A DNA stretch of 64,000 nt, from the NCBI RefSeq assembly GCF_002887815.1, contig NZ_PDHO01000009.1, positions 124,001 through 188,000 on the forward strand, given 5' to 3'. Under the pieces are notes generated by a model, which saw only the letters and a list, made by a program, of their open reading frames with translations, was not told the origin of the DNA and did not search any database. This document shows, one piece after another, positions 52,682-62,448 of this stretch. A program made the translations under genes and the position numbers. Source of the stretch: Mycobacterium sp. ENV421 (lineage in GTDB: Bacteria > Actinomycetota > Actinomycetes > Mycobacteriales > Mycobacteriaceae). Each line of letters begins with the position of its first letter. Position 1 is the first letter of the stretch.

Positions 52682-53043
52682 AGCAGCCCCGCAATCCACT
52701 GGCCGAGCATCGCCGCGGCGACACCCAGGATGACGCTGACGACGAGATTGGCTATCGCGAGCCAGAGCTGGCGTTCCTCGGTGAGCCGTTGCGTCTCCAG
52801 CATCCAGGTCGAGAACGTGGTGTACGCCCCGACGAAGGCGGTGCCGGCCAGCAGCGCGACGTGCTGGCTGAGGGTGAGCCCGCTGACGAAGCCGAGAAGC
52901 ACCGCGCCGGTGACGTTGACCGCCAGGGTGCCGAAGGGGAACGACCGTGCCGCCCGGCGCGCGACCGCGCGATCGACCATGAACCGGGCCACCGAGCCGA
53001 GCCCGCCGATCAGCATCACGCCGGCCCAGATCGCGACGGTCAC
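52678..53043 (-). CDS. crcB: CrcB/Fluc fluoride channel subunit
   Basis: A 121-residue four-helix protein. Conserved family elements are [33 protein letters not shown] (central Na+/Asn motif) and [14 protein letters not shown] (Phe box and Thr/Ser). Paired CrcB subunits from adjacent genes form asymmetric dimers that export fluoride. It overlaps both neighbouring genes by 4 bp. Confidence 0.93.
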   Translation of the reverse strand: MTVAIWAGVMLIGGLGSVARFMVDRAVARRAARSFPFGTLAVNVTGAVLLGFVSGLTLSQHVALLAGTAFVGAYTTFSTWMLETQRLTEERQLWLAIANLVVSVILGVAAAMLGQWIAGLL

Positions 53044-53438
53044 GCGCGGATCCTGACCCGGCGGACCAGCGCTGTCGCAACGTAGACGGCCAGCAGTCCC
53101 GCGACGATGCTGACCGTGCTGTAGGCGGCCGCGAGGCCGTAGTGGTGGTGCTCGATCATCTTCAGGGTCTCGGCCTGCATGGTCGAAAAGGTTGTCAGCC
53201 CACCGCAGAGGCCGGTGCCCAGTAGTGGTCGGCGGTAACTCGACAACGGGAGTCGTTCGAGCAGGCGGGTGGTGAAGTAACCGAGCAGGAACGCGCCCAC
53301 GATGTTGACCCCGAATGTCGCCCACGGCCAGCGCGCCGGGTCGTCGGCGAAGACCGTGGCGAGGATGGCCCTCGCGAGGGTTCCCACCGCGCCGCCGACG
53401 AAAACGGCCGCCAGTTCCCGGTTGTCATGACCGAACAC
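53040..53438 (-). CDS. crcB: CrcB/Fluc fluoride channel subunit
   Basis: A 132-residue subunit, the first in the unit. Family motifs are [34 protein letters not shown] and [14 protein letters not shown]. The GTG at 53438 with AAGGGG upstream fits better than the in-frame TTG at 53444. It heads a crcB-crcB-DUF190 operon, the same arrangement I recall for M. tuberculosis Rv3069-Rv3071. No fluoride riboswitch is evident in the short leader. Confidence 0.92.
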   Translation of the reverse strand: MFGHDNRELAAVFVGGAVGTLARAILATVFADDPARWPWATFGVNIVGAFLLGYFTTRLLERLPLSSYRRPLLGTGLCGGLTTFSTMQAETLKMIEHHHYGLAAAYSTVSIVAGLLAVYVATALVRRVRIRA

Positions 53439-53506
53439 GGGCAATCCCCTTAACCGTCGATGAATCCGCGAGCAAGTATCACCCTAGGGAAGGCAGAATT
53501 GGCGCC

Positions 53507-55126
<1,620 letters not shown>

Positions 55127-55141
<15 letters not shown>

Positions 55142-55819
55142 GTTCGCGTGGACGCGTGCCCCGTGTCCCCGAGGGGATCGATGTTCGGCCGTGGAGCTGG
55201 TTGCGGTCTTGCGCGTGCCGGCCGTTGTGCTGGCGGTGGGCGTCGATGCGCCGCGACGAACTGCCAACGCTGAGTGACCCTTTCCCGTACCTGCCCGAGG
55301 GAGGTCGCGTCCGCCCAGGTTGTCGGACGTCGAGACGGCGGAGCGAGACTTCTGTGACGCTACGGGCGCCGACGTCGGATTGTTGTCTCCCGTGGCGGCC
55401 GCCGCTCCGCTGATGCCCGTGAACGGGTATTGAATCGCTCTCACCACATCTTGTGCGACCACGTCCAGGTACCGGGAAATTGCGTCGACCGGGTTGCGCG
55501 GGCCCCAGCCGATGAACGATGAGGCAAACCAGTACAACGGCGCGAGCACGGGCGCAGCGACGATGTCGACCGCCACGATTGCCCACAGCTCCACGAACGT
55601 GAATGTCTTCACCAGAGCCACCAGCACCAGACCCGCGGGGTTGACCGCAGTGGCCGTTGGTGACGCCGAAGAAACCGCGGCCAAGGTCACATCGCTGACA
55701 CGCACCACGTGAACAGGCTCTGCGCGGGTTGTCACGGCCGGAGGTGCCGCCACCACACCTGCAATCAGCACGGCCGAAATCCCAAGAGCGCAAACCGATT
55801 GACGAGGTGCCATCCGCAT
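55127..55819 (-). CDS. Secreted or membrane protein with low-complexity tail
   Basis: About 230 residues. A signal peptide ([23 protein letters not shown]) is followed by a mainly hydrophobic middle ([48 protein letters not shown]) that could span or lie in the membrane. A Ser/Thr/Arg/Gly-rich tail of about 80 residues follows. Starts at 55813 or 55819 are equally possible. Unrecognised, though short mycobacterial secreted proteins of this style exist. It is convergent with pgm and divergent from the MFS gene. Confidence 0.65.
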
Positions 55820-55908
55820 AGGCGCGGACTTTATCAGGATTTTCTCAGGTTTCAGGCAGATCGATACGGCCCGCGCAACACCGCCGCGCTGCCGTCTCAC
55901 CCGGTCAC

Positions 55909-55914
55909 TACAGT
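55909..55914 (+). promoter_or_regulatory. -10 box (TACAGT) for a leaderless transcript
   Basis: TACAGT ends six bases before the GTG at 55921 and there is no Shine-Dalgarno, typical of leaderless mycobacterial genes. Confidence 0.5.
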
Positions 55915-55920
55915 CATAAC

Positions 55921-57183
55921 GTGAGTTCTGTCGCGGAGGGTGACTGCTCCTCGGAAGCCGAGGCCACGCTCCCTCGGGAGGTCTGGGTTCTGATCGCCGC
56001 CAACGCGGTGATCGCCCTTGGTTATGGCGTGGTGGCGCCGGTGCTGCCGCAGTTCGCCCGCAACTTCGGCGTGAGCATCAGCGCCGCGACCTTCGTGATC
56101 ACCGCGTTCGCGTTGATGCGGCTGTGCTTCGCCCCCGCGTCGGGCATGTTGGTGCAGAAGCTGGGGGAGCGCCGGATCTATGTCAGCGGTCTGCTGATCG
56201 TGGCCTTGTCGACCGGGGCCTGCGCGTTCGCGCACACCTACTGGCAGCTGTTGGTGTTCCGGGCGATGGGCGGAATCGGCTCGACGATGTTCTTCGTCTC
56301 CGCGCTGGGACTGATGATTCGGATCAGCCCGCACAACGCCCGCGGCCGGGTGGCGGGCATGTTCTCATCGGCGTTCCTGGTCGGCTCGGTAGCCGGCCCG
56401 CTGCTCGGCAGCCTGACCGCGGGTCTCGGCCTGGCGGCGCCGTTCCTTATCTATGGAGCCGCACTCTTGATCGCGGCGGCGGTGGTGTTCATCAACCTGC
56501 GGCACTCGCATCTGGCCGCCCCGGCACCCGCCGACGAACTGACGGTGACTCTCCGGGTGGCGCTGCGGCACCGGGCCTACCGGGCGGCGCTGCTGTCGAA
56601 CTTCGCGACCGGGTGGTCGGCCTTCGGGCTGCGGGTGGCGCTGGTGCCCCTGTTCATCACCGAGGCGCTGCACCGCGGGCCGGGTGTCGCAGGCGCGGCA
56701 CTGGCCACCTTCGCCGCCGGCAATGTCGCGGCGGTGATTCCGTCGGGGCGATTGTCGGACCGGACCGGTCGGCGACCGCTGCTGATCATCGGACTGGCGG
56801 CGTCCGGGTTGACGACGGCGGTGGTCGGGGCTGCGACGTCGCTGCCGGTATTTCTGATCGGCGCATTCATCGCCGGAGCGGGCACCGGCGTATTCACCGC
56901 GCCGCAGCAGGCAGCGGTGGCCGACATCATCGGCAAGGCTCGCGGTGGGACGGCGGTGGCGACATTCCAGATGATGTCGGATCTTGGGTCGATCGTCGGA
57001 TCGCTTGGTGTGGGGGAGATCGCCCAGCACCTGTCGTTCGAGTGGGCATTCGCGGTCAGCGGCGCCATCCTGGTGTTGGCGTCGATCGGGTGGCTGCTGG
57101 CGCCGGAGACGCGGGACCGGCCGCCGTTGGAGCACACCCCACCCCGGCCGCTGGGGCCGGAGGCCGCCGGTGAGCTGCCGTAG
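55921..57183 (+). CDS. MFS transporter
   Basis: A 420-residue major facilitator with 12 predicted helices. The MFS motif between helices 2 and 3 is GMLVQKLGERRIYV, the middle loop is long and hydrophilic (HSHLAAPAPADEL), and the second-half equivalent is GRLSDRTGRRPLL. A family-like PQQAAVADI appears in helix 11's vicinity. The GTG start fits a leaderless transcript. Substrate unknown; multidrug or metabolite export is usual for the type. It is followed by tRNA-Ala 164 bp later. Confidence 0.88.
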   Translation: MSSVAEGDCSSEAEATLPREVWVLIAANAVIALGYGVVAPVLPQFARNFGVSISAATFVITAFALMRLCFAPASGMLVQKLGERRIYVSGLLIVALSTGACAFAHTYWQLLVFRAMGGIGSTMFFVSALGLMIRISPHNARGRVAGMFSSAFLVGSVAGPLLGSLTAGLGLAAPFLIYGAALLIAAAVVFINLRHSHLAAPAPADELTVTLRVALRHRAYRAALLSNFATGWSAFGLRVALVPLFITEALHRGPGVAGAALATFAAGNVAAVIPSGRLSDRTGRRPLLIIGLAASGLTTAVVGAATSLPVFLIGAFIAGAGTGVFTAPQQAAVADIIGKARGGTAVATFQMMSDLGSIVGSLGVGEIAQHLSFEWAFAVSGAILVLASIGWLLAPETRDRPPLEHTPPRPLGPEAAGELP

Positions 57184-57346
57184 CGCGGTGGCCTCAGTGA
57201 GATTGCACTGAGGCAGGAAAGCGCGAGTAGGCGTTTGCGTGAGTTCAATCTCGACGCCGTCTCGCCGCGTGGTGCCGGCCGCTGCCTGCTCTGAGCAGCG
57301 ATTTTGAGGCGCGGGCGCCCGTGGTGTAACTTCGGTGGGCACACCT

Positions 57347-57419
57347 GGGGCTATGGCGCAGTTGGTAGCGCACCACACTGGCAGTGTGGGGGTCAGGGGT
57401 TCGAATCCCCTTAGCTCCA
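57347..57419 (+). tRNA. tRNA-Ala (anticodon GGC)
   Basis: The acceptor arms GGGGCTA and TAGCTCC pair. The D-arm (GCGCAGTTGGTAGCGC), the anticodon stem CCACA/TGTGG with loop CTGGCAG (anticodon GGC), and the T-arm (AGGGGTTCGAATCCCCT) are all normal. The 3' CCA is not encoded. The 3' 43 bp is duplicated at 59204-59246. Confidence 0.97.
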
Positions 57420-57420
57420 C
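57378..57420 (+). repeat. Left copy of 43-bp direct repeat (attL, inside tRNA-Ala)
   Basis: The 43 bp beginning CTGGCAGTGTGG in the anticodon loop and running to the last base after the tRNA 3' end are repeated exactly at 59204-59246. The flanks differ immediately outside both copies. Confidence 0.8.
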
Positions 57421-57427
57421 TTTTGGA

Positions 57428-57459
57428 AAACCCGCTCCGACTTCGGTCGGGGCGGGTTT
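57428..57459 (+). terminator. Rho-independent terminator after tRNA-Ala
   Basis: AAACCCGCTCCGAC and GTCGGGGCGGGTTT form a 14-bp stem (one G-T pair) closed by a TTCG tetraloop, starting 9 bp after the tRNA. If the element model is right, this terminator came with the element. Confidence 0.85.
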
Positions 57460-57661
57460 CCTGGTTTTCGGTCGGATCGGGCCAGTCAAGATGTGACGAC
57501 AATGGTGGCTTCGTTGATGAACGTGGGTTGATTTCGAGTTCCCCCACATCGAGGTGTTGGGACACGATGGTGTTCGGGTTGTCTGGCGCAGTGCCGTCGG
57601 CGCCACTTCCACGTCGCGGTTGAGATCGCCGAACTGGGACCAGCATCCCGCGTGTGCGCGG

Positions 57662-57716
57662 CTGACTGATAGTAATGCGAACTGACTGATTCAGTGTCTG
57701 CTATCTGACTGATTCA
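57662..57716 (+). repeat. Three direct repeats of CTGACTGAT in the ATPase promoter
   Basis: CTGACTGAT occurs at 57662-57670, 57682-57690 and 57705-57713; the second and third extend to TCA. Distances are 20 and 23 bp. The third overlaps the -35 position of the 57731 promoter, so a repressor may bind here. Confidence 0.5.
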
Positions 57717-57730
57717 AGCCGTGCTAAATG

Positions 57731-57736
57731 TATGAT
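57731..57736 (+). promoter_or_regulatory. -10 box (TATGAT) for a leaderless transcript
   Basis: TATGAT ends six bases before the ATG at 57743, favouring 57743 over the in-frame ATG at 57728. Confidence 0.5.
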
Positions 57737-57742
57737 CGACGC

Positions 57743-59014
57743 ATGCGCTACGCCAGACGCATCATCGATGATGAACTGGATGAGCTCTTCGGGCAGATAC
57801 CGGCCATCGCGATCGACGGCGCGAAGGCTGTGGGGAAGACGACGACAGCCGAGCAACGGGCCCTCGGCCTGCTGAGGCTCGACGGAAAGCCCAACCGTGA
57901 AGCGGTGCACGCTGACCCGAGTCTGCTGTTGCGTCGACCGCGACCGCTGCTTATCGACGAGTGGCAGAAGGTTCCAGAGGTATGGGATGTCGTGCGGCGT
58001 GCTGTCGATGACGACCCGACTGGCGGTCAGTTTTTACTTGCCGGCAGTGCTTCACCCCGTCCTGGGGCGACGGCTCATTCCGGCGCGGGACGGATTGGGC
58101 GGTTGCGCATGCGTCCGATGACGCTGTCGGAGCGGGGGATCGCCTCACCTACAGTGAGTCTCGCCGAACTGCTCACTGGCAGCGCGCTGCCGCTCGACGG
58201 GGTGACGGACGTTCGGCTGGTCGATTACGCGCATGAGATCGTCGCTTCGGGTTTCCCGGGCATGCGGAACCTCAGTGCCAGGGCCCTGAAGTTTCAGCTT
58301 GATTCATATCTGCGCAATGCCGTTGACCGAGATGTGCCGGAGCAAGGGCTCGCGGTTCGCAAGCCTGACGCGATGTTGGGGTGGCTGCGCGCCTACGCGG
58401 CAGCGACATCCACGACTGCCAGCTACTCTGCGATCCTTGACGCAGCCACCGGCGGAGTCAGTGACAAGCCGGCACGTTCAACGACTATCTCGTACCGAGA
58501 TGTGCTCACCCAGCTATGGTTGCTGGACCGGGTGCCTGCTTGGGGTCCCGCGGGAAACCCGTTGGCGCGCTTGGCTCAATCGCCGAAGCATCACCTGGCC
58601 GATCCGGCGTTAGCGGCGCGTCTACTCGGCTTGTCCGTGGATGCGCTCCTCAACGGTGAAGGTAGGCCGATCGGGCCTCAGGCCGGTGGCATGCTCGGAC
58701 ATCTCTTCGAATCCCTGGTCACACTGTGTGTACGGGTTGCTGCCCAGGCCGTCGAGGCCACTGTGGGTCATCTCCGGACACGCAACGGCGACCACGAAAT
58801 AGATCTGGTTTTGGTGCGCGACGACGGCAAAGTGCTCGCGGTCGAGGTGAAGCTGGCCGCCACGGTCGACGGTCGAGATATCGCGCACTTGCGCTGGCTG
58901 GCCGACCACCTCGGCGAGGACCTGCTCGACGCGGTAATCATCAATACCGGGCCCAACGCCTACCGTCGTCCCGACGGCATTGGAGTGGTTCCGCTGGCGC
59001 TACTTGGCCCGTAG
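57743..59014 (+). CDS. AAA-family ATPase with DUF4143 C-terminal domain
   Basis: A 423-residue protein. The N-terminal AAA_14 domain has Walker A G26-AKAV-GKT (residues 26-33), Walker B PLLIDEWQKVP and a sensor-like FLLAGSASP. The C-terminal DUF4143 domain (about 190-423) ends in a PD-(D/E)XK-like core: HLFESLV, GDHEIDLVLVRDDG and VLAVEVKLA. This family is widespread but its role is unclear; nuclease-fold ATPases of this type may act in DNA metabolism, toxin-antitoxin or defence. It is the only gene between the tRNA repeats. Upstream direct repeats suggest tight regulation. Confidence 0.85.
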   Translation: MRYARRIIDDELDELFGQIPAIAIDGAKAVGKTTTAEQRALGLLRLDGKPNREAVHADPSLLLRRPRPLLIDEWQKVPEVWDVVRRAVDDDPTGGQFLLAGSASPRPGATAHSGAGRIGRLRMRPMTLSERGIASPTVSLAELLTGSALPLDGVTDVRLVDYAHEIVASGFPGMRNLSARALKFQLDSYLRNAVDRDVPEQGLAVRKPDAMLGWLRAYAAATSTTASYSAILDAATGGVSDKPARSTTISYRDVLTQLWLLDRVPAWGPAGNPLARLAQSPKHHLADPALAARLLGLSVDALLNGEGRPIGPQAGGMLGHLFESLVTLCVRVAAQAVEATVGHLRTRNGDHEIDLVLVRDDGKVLAVEVKLAATVDGRDIAHLRWLADHLGEDLLDAVIINTGPNAYRRPDGIGVVPLALLGP

Positions 59015-59203
59015 CGGATCGAAACTCCGAAGCGTGTTCGATCAAGACCAGCCGACCGCAAAGCCGAGACGGCCGTTGGTTCTTTGCCGACCTGTGTGGA
59101 AGTCGCGCCCTGACGACAACGCTGACGACAGTGACGACTGCAAACGACGTGATCTACGGGCCGAATTGGCCATTGACTGCCTGGTCCTGGAGCCTGCCCG
59201 GTC

Positions 59204-59246
59204 CTGGCAGTGTGGGGGTCAGGGGTTCGAATCCCCTTAGCTCCAC
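59204..59246 (+). repeat. Right copy of 43-bp direct repeat (attR)
   Basis: Exact copy of 57378-57420: the 3' part of tRNA-Ala from the anticodon loop through the acceptor. The 5' half of the tRNA is absent here, so it cannot encode a tRNA. Confidence 0.8.
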
Positions 59247-59512
59247 CAGGCACGACGTTCTAATTTTGCGGGCGCGCGGCACAGCCATTTGACGTGCGAC
59301 AGTGTGGCGGCACCTCAGATTGTCTCGCGACTATCTCGTCCCTCCGGCGTCGGTCGGGCAATGTGGCACTCATGGTGTCGGTAGCCGCCGAGACATCCTT
59401 CTGGCTGCTCAGGCCGGGCGGCGAGCGACTACGAGGGTGAACGTGCCAACCACACTCGCGTGTAGATGCGGGCGAAACCTGCTGTCTTCAGCGTCGTCAC
59501 AGCAGGGCTAGC

Positions 59513-59518
59513 TATGTT
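59513..59518 (+). promoter_or_regulatory. -10 box (TATGTT) for a leaderless transcript
   Basis: TATGTT ends six bases before the GTG at 59525. Confidence 0.45.
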
Positions 59519-59524
59519 TAAGCT

Positions 59525-59749
59525 GTGTCGTCAAACCCAAGGTCCGCGCCACATGGTCAGATTCTGCCGCCCCGGAAAGAGTTCTGGGAGCGCTGGTCGA
59601 CCCGGGTGGCGGTGGTCACCCTCCTGATCTCCGCGGTGATTGTGGTGGCGCTCGTGACAGATCCGTCGAGCGAACCCTGGTACAGCAAGACTTTCGAGGT
59701 CATCCAGGACCTCATCGCGCGAGCCCACCCCGGCGGCGTCACGTCCTAG
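59525..59749 (+). CDS. Small single-span membrane protein
   Basis: A 74-residue protein. A basic, Pro-rich N-terminus (PHGQILPPRKEFWERW) leads to one membrane helix (VAVVTLLISAVIVVAL) and a short external tail (KTFEVIQDLIARAH). Unrecognised. The -10 box at exact leaderless spacing supports it being real. Confidence 0.6.
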   Translation: MSSNPRSAPHGQILPPRKEFWERWSTRVAVVTLLISAVIVVALVTDPSSEPWYSKTFEVIQDLIARAHPGGVTS

Positions 59750-59870
59750 CCAGCCTCGCAGGAATTCGTGAGGCGCCCAGCGACGGGTTGTTTGGGAGCT
59801 TGATCGCCACCGAGGATGAGGTGTCCTTCCGCCGATTTCGACGGTCCGGGAAACGCTAGATGCCGGTGAG

Positions 59871-60791
59871 CTATCGACACGACAGCCACAAGAGGCTGGC
59901 TCCGCCGGCCAGCACGCAATAGATGGCAAATGGTGTGAGCGTGCGTGTTTCGAAGTACCGGGTCAGAAACCGCACCGAGAAATAGGCGGCGGCGAAGGAT
60001 GCCAAGCTGCCGGCCAATACCTGGCCATGTATCCCGGTGCCCAGCGGGCCGAACAGATCCGGGATCTTCAGGAGACCCGCGGCCAGGATGATCGGCGTGG
60101 CCAGTAGGAAGGAGAATCGTGCAGCCTCCTCGTGTGACAGCCCACGCCACATGCCTGCGACCATCGTGACACCCGAGCGGCTGATGCCGGGCAAGAGTGC
60201 CAGGATTTGCGCACAGCCGATGAGAACACCTTGAGCCAGGGAAAGCCCGGCCAGGCGGTCGTCAACGGCGTTGCCCGTCGACCCGGTCAGTTCCTGGTGC
60301 TCGGCGTGCTCGGCAGACACCAGTACGGGCGTGCGGCGGCGCATCCGCTCTCCGCCGTACAGGATCAGCCCATTGAGGATCAAGAAGATCGCGGCGGGGA
60401 CGGGTTTGCCCAGAGTCGTGCGAAACACGTGCTCGAGCGCCAGCCCGGACAGGCCCACCGGGATCGTCGCTAACACGATCAACCATGCCAACCGCTCGGC
60501 CGGGGTTTCGATCCGGCGATACCGCACGGACGTGACGAAACCTGAAACGATGTGCAGCCAGTCGCGCCAGAAGAACACCAGCAGCGCCGCCGCGGTGGCC
60601 ACGTGCAGACCAACGATGAACGCCAGGTACGGCGATTCGTGCGACGAGACGTTGAGGTCGGCCGCCCACCGCCCGCCGACGAGTGCTGGCAGAAGCACCG
60701 AGTGGCCGAGGCTGGAGACCGGGAACAGTTCGGTGACACCCTGAAGCGCACCGACCAGCAGGGCTTCGACGTAACTCAGGTGCGAATTCAC
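59871..60791 (-). CDS. uppP: Undecaprenyl-diphosphatase UppP/BacA
   Basis: A 306-residue inner-membrane phosphatase with about eight helices. The active-site motif QGVTELFPVSSLGHS (residues 17-31; family consensus E/Q-G-x-T-E-x-L-P-V-S-S-x-G-H) and the second GISRSG motif are intact. It regenerates undecaprenyl phosphate, the lipid carrier for peptidoglycan and arabinogalactan precursors, and confers bacitracin tolerance. GTG at 60791 is chosen because the family N-terminus begins there; an upstream frame to 60851 is not conserved in type. Confidence 0.92.
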   Translation of the reverse strand: MNSHLSYVEALLVGALQGVTELFPVSSLGHSVLLPALVGGRWAADLNVSSHESPYLAFIVGLHVATAAALLVFFWRDWLHIVSGFVTSVRYRRIETPAERLAWLIVLATIPVGLSGLALEHVFRTTLGKPVPAAIFLILNGLILYGGERMRRRTPVLVSAEHAEHQELTGSTGNAVDDRLAGLSLAQGVLIGCAQILALLPGISRSGVTMVAGMWRGLSHEEAARFSFLLATPIILAAGLLKIPDLFGPLGTGIHGQVLAGSLASFAAAYFSVRFLTRYFETRTLTPFAIYCVLAGGASLLWLSCR

Positions 60792-61180
60792 GGCGAGGGG
60801 TACCTTCGCGTGGTCATCGGGTCTGGTCGTGTGGGTAGTGCACGGCGGCACGCTACCCCGCTGACGGTCGTGGAGCCAACGCTTCTCAGCGATCTCTCAA
60901 CAGCGGTGGTTCGGAGGATCCATCACCGGCCTACGCGGTGGCCGGTGCACCACCGTGACTTGTGGTTGACCGAGCTGCTTGTGCGTCACGTATTGGGGCT
61001 GCCCTGGCAGCCAAGCGATTTAGAGCATGGTTGCCCGTGCTGCTCGGCGGTCACGCGGGCGGGCGCGGGAGCAATTGGACTCGGATACGCCCGGAGCGCC
61101 CTGCGTCGGTGACTCTCAGCGTCGCCTCAGCGCCGAAGCGGCAGCCTCGAATGAGCAAAGCGGCTGCGATGGGAGATGAA
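60792..61180. other. Intergenic region between divergent uppP and lipoprotein genes
   Basis: About 390 bp. Overlapping frames exist on both strands, but none has a convincing start signal or recognisable product. It should contain the promoters of uppP and the lipoprotein/ABC operon; no clear pair of hexamers was identified. Confidence 0.35.
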
Positions 61181-61780
61181 ATGGTCAGCACGCACGTCCG
61201 GAGACACGCCGCCGGGGTCGCGGCACTCGCCTCTTTCGTGCTGCTAAGTGGTTGTGCCGGTGCGCCATCGGGGCCGCCTGCGCGCGGGCCCAGTGCGGCA
61301 GTATCGGAGGTGAACCCTGCCGGGGACATTCCCGATACCCAGGCCTATGTCCCTTTCACTGTTCCGGCTGGAACTTTCACCGTGTCGGTGCCGGAAGGTT
61401 GGGCACGCAGCGCACAGGGCGATGCGACGGTATTCACGGACAAGACCAATATGGTGCGTCTGGAAACTGGGACGCAACCGAGCGCGCCCACCGTCGAATC
61501 GGTGACCACACAGGTACTTCCCGCACTTGCTGCTGCCACGCCCGGCTATCAGCCGGGTGTGGTCAGCGTCGTGCAGGCTAAGCCCGGTCCGGCGATCCTG
61601 GCCAGTTATAAAGCCACCGGGACACCGAACCCGGTGACCGGAAAGAGCGCGACCGACGAAGTGCAGCGCTATGAGTTCTGGCGCAACGGTCACACTGCCG
61701 TGATCACCCTGTCCGGGCCCGTTGGTGCGGACAACGTCGACCCGTGGAACACCATCATCAATTCCTTTGCGTGGCAATGA
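61181..61780 (+). CDS. Lipoprotein linked to an ABC transporter
   Basis: A 199-residue precursor with lipobox LLSGCAGA (Cys near residue 24) and a Pro/Ser linker. The domain pattern FTVPAGTFTVSVPEGWARSA, TVFTDKTNMVRLETG and GPAILASYKATG resembles small LpqN/LpqT-type mycobacterial lipoproteins. GGGAGA precedes the ATG at 61181. Its TGA overlaps the ATG of the ATPase gene, so it is coupled to the transporter and may be its substrate-binding or envelope accessory part. Confidence 0.83.
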   Translation: MVSTHVRRHAAGVAALASFVLLSGCAGAPSGPPARGPSAAVSEVNPAGDIPDTQAYVPFTVPAGTFTVSVPEGWARSAQGDATVFTDKTNMVRLETGTQPSAPTVESVTTQVLPALAAATPGYQPGVVSVVQAKPGPAILASYKATGTPNPVTGKSATDEVQRYEFWRNGHTAVITLSGPVGADNVDPWNTIINSFAWQ

Positions 61781-62448
61781 TGAACCCGTGCGCGGCTCTG
61801 ACTGCCCACGAGTTGTACCGGTTCTATCGCAGCGAGGACGAGGAAACACAGGCACTGCGCGGAGTGTCCCTATCGGTCGCCGGCGGGGAATTGGTCGCCG
61901 TCACCGGACCGTCGGGCTCGGGGAAATCTACCCTGCTGTCATGTCTGGCAGGCACCGACGACCCCGACGGTGGTTCTGTGCATATCGCCGGCGTGCGAAT
62001 CAGTCATCGGCCCGAGCGTGCCCGATGCGCGATTCGAGCAAGCAGCATCGGGTTGCTGTTTCAATCGACGAATCTTTTTGAGCACCTGACCATTACGCAG
62101 AATCTGACACTCATCGGCGCACTGGCTAAGAATACGAACTCCCACCGAGTCGATGAACTGCTGACCGGATTGGGAATAGGCGCACGTGCGGGCGCATACC
62201 CGTCCCAGCTCTCCGGTGGCGAACTCGCGCGCGCCGGGCTCGGGGCGGCACTGGTCAACGATCCCGCGGTGCTGCTGGCCGATGAGCCGACTGGCGAGCT
62301 CGACAGCGTCACCGAGGCGGTGGTGCTGGACTTGCTGCGCCAGGCAGCCGACCGGGGTGCCGCTGTGGTGGTCGCCAGCCACAGCGTGGCGGTCACGGAT
62401 GCCGCCGACCGAGTGATCCGCCTACGCGATGGGCGGATGGTCGGGTGA
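61777..62448 (+). CDS. ABC transporter ATP-binding protein (MacB/LolD-like)
   Basis: A 223-residue nucleotide-binding protein. Walker [10 protein letters not shown], signature LSGGELARAG (the Q/R after the signature is unusual), Walker [11 protein letters not shown] with Glu, and the switch His in VASHS are present. Its DEPTGELDS style matches the MacB/LolD/FtsE class that pairs with FtsX-like permeases. Two ATGs (61777 and 61780) are adjacent. It is followed directly by a second ATPase gene (GTGA overlap). Confidence 0.92.
   Translation: MMNPCAALTAHELYRFYRSEDEETQALRGVSLSVAGGELVAVTGPSGSGKSTLLSCLAGTDDPDGGSVHIAGVRISHRPERARCAIRASSIGLLFQSTNLFEHLTITQNLTLIGALAKNTNSHRVDELLTGLGIGARAGAYPSQLSGGELARAGLGAALVNDPAVLLADEPTGELDSVTEAVVLDLLRQAADRGAAVVVASHSVAVTDAADRVIRLRDGRMVG

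Larger units (their letters stand above)
57378..59246. mobile_element. Small putative element integrated at tRNA-Ala
   Basis: Two exact 43-bp direct repeats of the tRNA 3' region bracket about 1.8 kb that contains one intact gene, an AAA/DUF4143 ATPase (57743-59014). This is the footprint left by tyrosine-recombinase integration at a tRNA gene, in which the tRNA is rebuilt at one end. No integrase, relaxase or phage gene lies inside. It may be a remnant, an element mobilised in trans, or a simple duplication. Confidence 0.6.
59015..59524. other. Intergenic region containing the right att repeat
   Basis: No coding frame is convincing in these 510 bp. The segment 59038-59200 belongs to the putative element. 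After the 43-bp repeat, 59247 onward should be the original downstream side of tRNA-Ala. No integrase fragment was seen. Confidence 0.4.

Noticed and set aside
53439-53506. Fluoride riboswitch upstream of crcB
   Set aside because: The space between the divergent crcB and pgm starts is only 68 bp and shows none of the conserved pseudoknot segments.
56365-57612. Minus-strand frame spanning the MFS 3' end and tRNA-Ala
   Set aside because: It crosses a tRNA and its terminator and is antisense to a membrane transporter; no protein features.
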